Shown piece by piece: positions 62,701 through 64,000 of a stretch of 64,000 nt of DNA. The notes below the pieces were generated by a model. It saw nothing but the letters and a program-made list of their open reading frames with translations. It had not been told where the DNA came from and did not search any database. The stretch comes from Chitinophagaceae bacterium (lineage in GTDB: Bacteria; Bacteroidota; Bacteroidia; Chitinophagales; Chitinophagaceae). The translations under genes and the position numbers were made by a program. The stretch lies in NCBI GenBank assembly GCA_947447825.1, contig CANFLL010000009.1, positions 1 through 64,000 on the forward strand. Direction: 5' to 3'. Within the stretch, counting starts at the first letter, position 1. Every line of letters begins with the position of its first letter.

Positions 62701-64000
62701 TACTGGTTATACATTAACTGGAACAGGAACTTTAACTCTTACAGGCTCTAATCCTAGTATCAATATTGTTAAAAGCGGTTTAGAAACTTTCAATTTGCCA
62801 ATAAGTGCTGCTAGTAATTTATTGTTTGCACCAACTTCTGGTACTGCTACCATGACTATTGGCGCAAATGGTGCTGCTGCAAATAAGTATAGTGCAAACT
62901 TACCTAATGGTGCAACTTTAGGCTTAGGATTAAATACAGTAAACCTATTATGTAGCTATCCTTTTGGTAACACAAACTCACCGTTATACGTGAATTCATC
63001 TATTGCTTCACCTTCCATGATTACCACTTCAAGTGCTACTGCGGTTACAACCCCAATGCCTTTAACAGTTTCTAATAACATCGTAATCTCTACTGGTGGT
63101 GCTTTAAGTCTTTGTCCTACAGGTGCAGGCTTGTATGGTAACCTCATTAAATACACAGGTGTTATCAGTGGTGCTGCCAATGCAATATGTATGAGTAACT
63201 CTTTAGGAACTTCTAGCCAATTTGCTACTGGTGGTAAGGGAATGGTTTATTTCGGTGCAAAGAATACTTATTCTGGTACAACCTTTATGGCAGGTAACCA
63301 AGGTTCTTTAATATGTGGTGGAGGCGACAATACCTTGCCTTCTACAACCGATGTATTATTCTTTACAGGTGCGACTGCTGGAGATGCCCCATTGTTAGAC
63401 TTAAATGGTAGTAACGAAAAGGTTTCATCTATTTCTGGTAGTGATGGTCTTGCATCGCATGTTACTACAGGTTTGTATCCTGGTGGGGTTTATAACTCAC
63501 TTACTTACACACAGAATTATGCCGCTACAACTACAAGTGTAACTGTGTTCGATAGTTTAATTTCTTCTTACATCTCTGCAGGTACTATAGCAGTAGGTAC
63601 TAAAGTATTCGGTTCTGGTATTACTTATGGTACAACTATATCATCTATTACCAAACAAACCATTGCAGGTTATACTTGCGATGTGTTGGGAATGAGCCAA
63701 GCAATTACTTCGGTATTAAGTGCTAACCAAGGTTTCTATATTTTCTTCGAAAATCCAACACAGAAAACACTAACCATTGAAGGTGTTGGTAGCGTGGGTG
63801 GTCCTTACGATCCTCAGGTAGGACATACTATTGACCGTACTAATGCTAATTATGGTGCAACCATCAATGGTAATGTTGCATTAACACTTTCTGCTAATAA
63901 TGCTACTGCCAACAAGTTAACCTTGCTTAATACAAATACCTACATCGGTAATACTACGGTTACTAATGGTACACTTGTTTTTGCACACGTTGGTGGAAAC
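59714..64000 (+). CDS. Giant secreted surface protein, partial (IPT/TIG-like domain, autotransporter-associated beta-strand-like repeat)
   Basis: MKKEHLHVKQRLLKMKSVVVLMLLALFWTGASFAQ signal peptide; frame from 59714 is the frame reading NKLTLLNTNTYIGNTTVTNGTLVFAHVGGN at the window edge; no terminated ORF from 59714 is in the supplied track, consistent with an open frame to the edge. Confidence 0.8.
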   Translation, partial: MKKEHLHVKQRLLKMKSVVVLMLLALFWTGASFAQVNLVTWNFAGTASTDFSASAANRNGVRSTGLASIGSGYSLYDITNSNNTTLTYKAASNNYFALQAYNNAFANNTTDYIQTSVSLPTGYVFGSNPLSLVILSGGSSATNKKYYKVYYQYSSSTSGIPTSAVTTSTGSTVGSGIANGTGSASTTAYDEVDEVPAWVSPTTTSVSVANTNTITIPAPSNSSSTVLTIQVRLWSSNASGNWRMGLFQLTAPNGDIVSPVPTISSFSPATSTLFAGSTAQTLSIVGTNFDNTTPTTVTFNGNTKTVTYNSSTQISIPLTATDLQTAGTYPIVVANGSNTVSANYTVLSAPTVSIADNGTQPSAGNVLQASTKNNLQSFVINNSTSSLATLSTLKAHFTGTYTASDINSFKVYYNSSNSLASATQVATSVSASTNTSQSTTGSETINFTVNKTLVQGNNYFWVVVSPDASANITSPFSTVRATALTSSDFGFTTATISSASVSAGGTQTIAQGQTVYMDDITNQPSGNIAQNAKVALAGFYLNPYASSLFSGVNVYATGSATATDITSIAIYKDVNNNGVYDAGTDVLVSTNTPTFSTSNTTPIAFTLNQTISSKTQYLIVATIGDVFVSTIGHTVQLAINDQDFTVSNYPAAGASNGGNSLSIVAPTGTSTLATNGTPVATISSLVTTSAAAVPVYSFDFHNDNTNTNAASLISQIVIGQGSANSALFVNWSNIIGGATLSDGANTLTGTVGTSGITFASIPTTTTDALGYVATNTTKTYTLSIYLKSSLSTAIQQGINGAQLAFALINSSFTLTGSTLAASQSINSGTTNGAISVVATKLAYVQAPTSGSPNVVLTPAVTVQAVDANGNYATSYAGTVTLASNPTGINGTLSASTSNGLATFSTLQFTSTGTYSITATSGSLTSVSSNALIANALYTGNAAGTAYTWEAANVWGTSSSNTATTSWTEGDDAHFVNKAATVTLGSSHTATSLNFDTTGYTLTGTGTLTLTGSNPSINIVKSGLETFNLPISAASNLLFAPTSGTATMTIGANGAAANKYSANLPNGATLGLGLNTVNLLCSYPFGNTNSPLYVNSSIASPSMITTSSATAVTTPMPLTVSNNIVISTGGALSLCPTGAGLYGNLIKYTGVISGAANAICMSNSLGTSSQFATGGKGMVYFGAKNTYSGTTFMAGNQGSLICGGGDNTLPSTTDVLFFTGATAGDAPLLDLNGSNEKVSSISGSDGLASHVTTGLYPGGVYNSLTYTQNYAATTTSVTVFDSLISSYISAGTIAVGTKVFGSGITYGTTISSITKQTIAGYTCDVLGMSQAITSVLSANQGFYIFFENPTQKTLTIEGVGSVGGPYDPQVGHTIDRTNANYGATINGNVALTLSANNATANKLTLLNTNTYIGNTTVTNGTLVFAHVGGN

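Overview
This 64 kb window is an AT-rich Bacteroidota chromosome segment, probably Chitinophagaceae-like (inferred from gene content, TAnnTTTG-type promoters and type IX secretion parts). Most of it is housekeeping: rplU-rpmA, a PolX/PHP polymerase, sucA-sucB, rpsT, an SRP RNA gene, a transaldolase-like aldolase, beta-carbonic anhydrase, an ECF sigma factor beside crtI-crtB-idi, gatB, deoC, guaA, ppc, lysC, cysM and rpoB. Accessory content includes a HEPN/MNT pair, three TonB-dependent receptors or receptor-like proteins and associated surface proteins, a type B T9SS cassette (giant DUF11 protein, PorP/SprF, OmpA), and a giant adhesin-like ORF running off the right edge. The most unusual signal is non-coding. 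Five intergenic arrays (about 4.80, 18.6, 31.0, 43.3 and 59.2 kb) have unrelated sequences but the same architecture: degenerate units repeating every 21 bp, 42 bp or alternating 42/43 bp, which is two or four turns of B-DNA. They occur about every 12-16 kb, always between genes. A second layer of 7-nt-periodic sequence occurs in several intergenic gaps and possibly inside crtI. Other notable items are a solitary rpoB with no adjacent rpoC or rplJL and its own terminator, an apparent one-base frameshift in a DUF7660-like gene, a LuxR-type HTH remnant, a probable insertion plus GC shift at the 5' end of gatB, and two related hairpin elements. All calls come from reading the sequence and the supplied ORF track; no database search was run.
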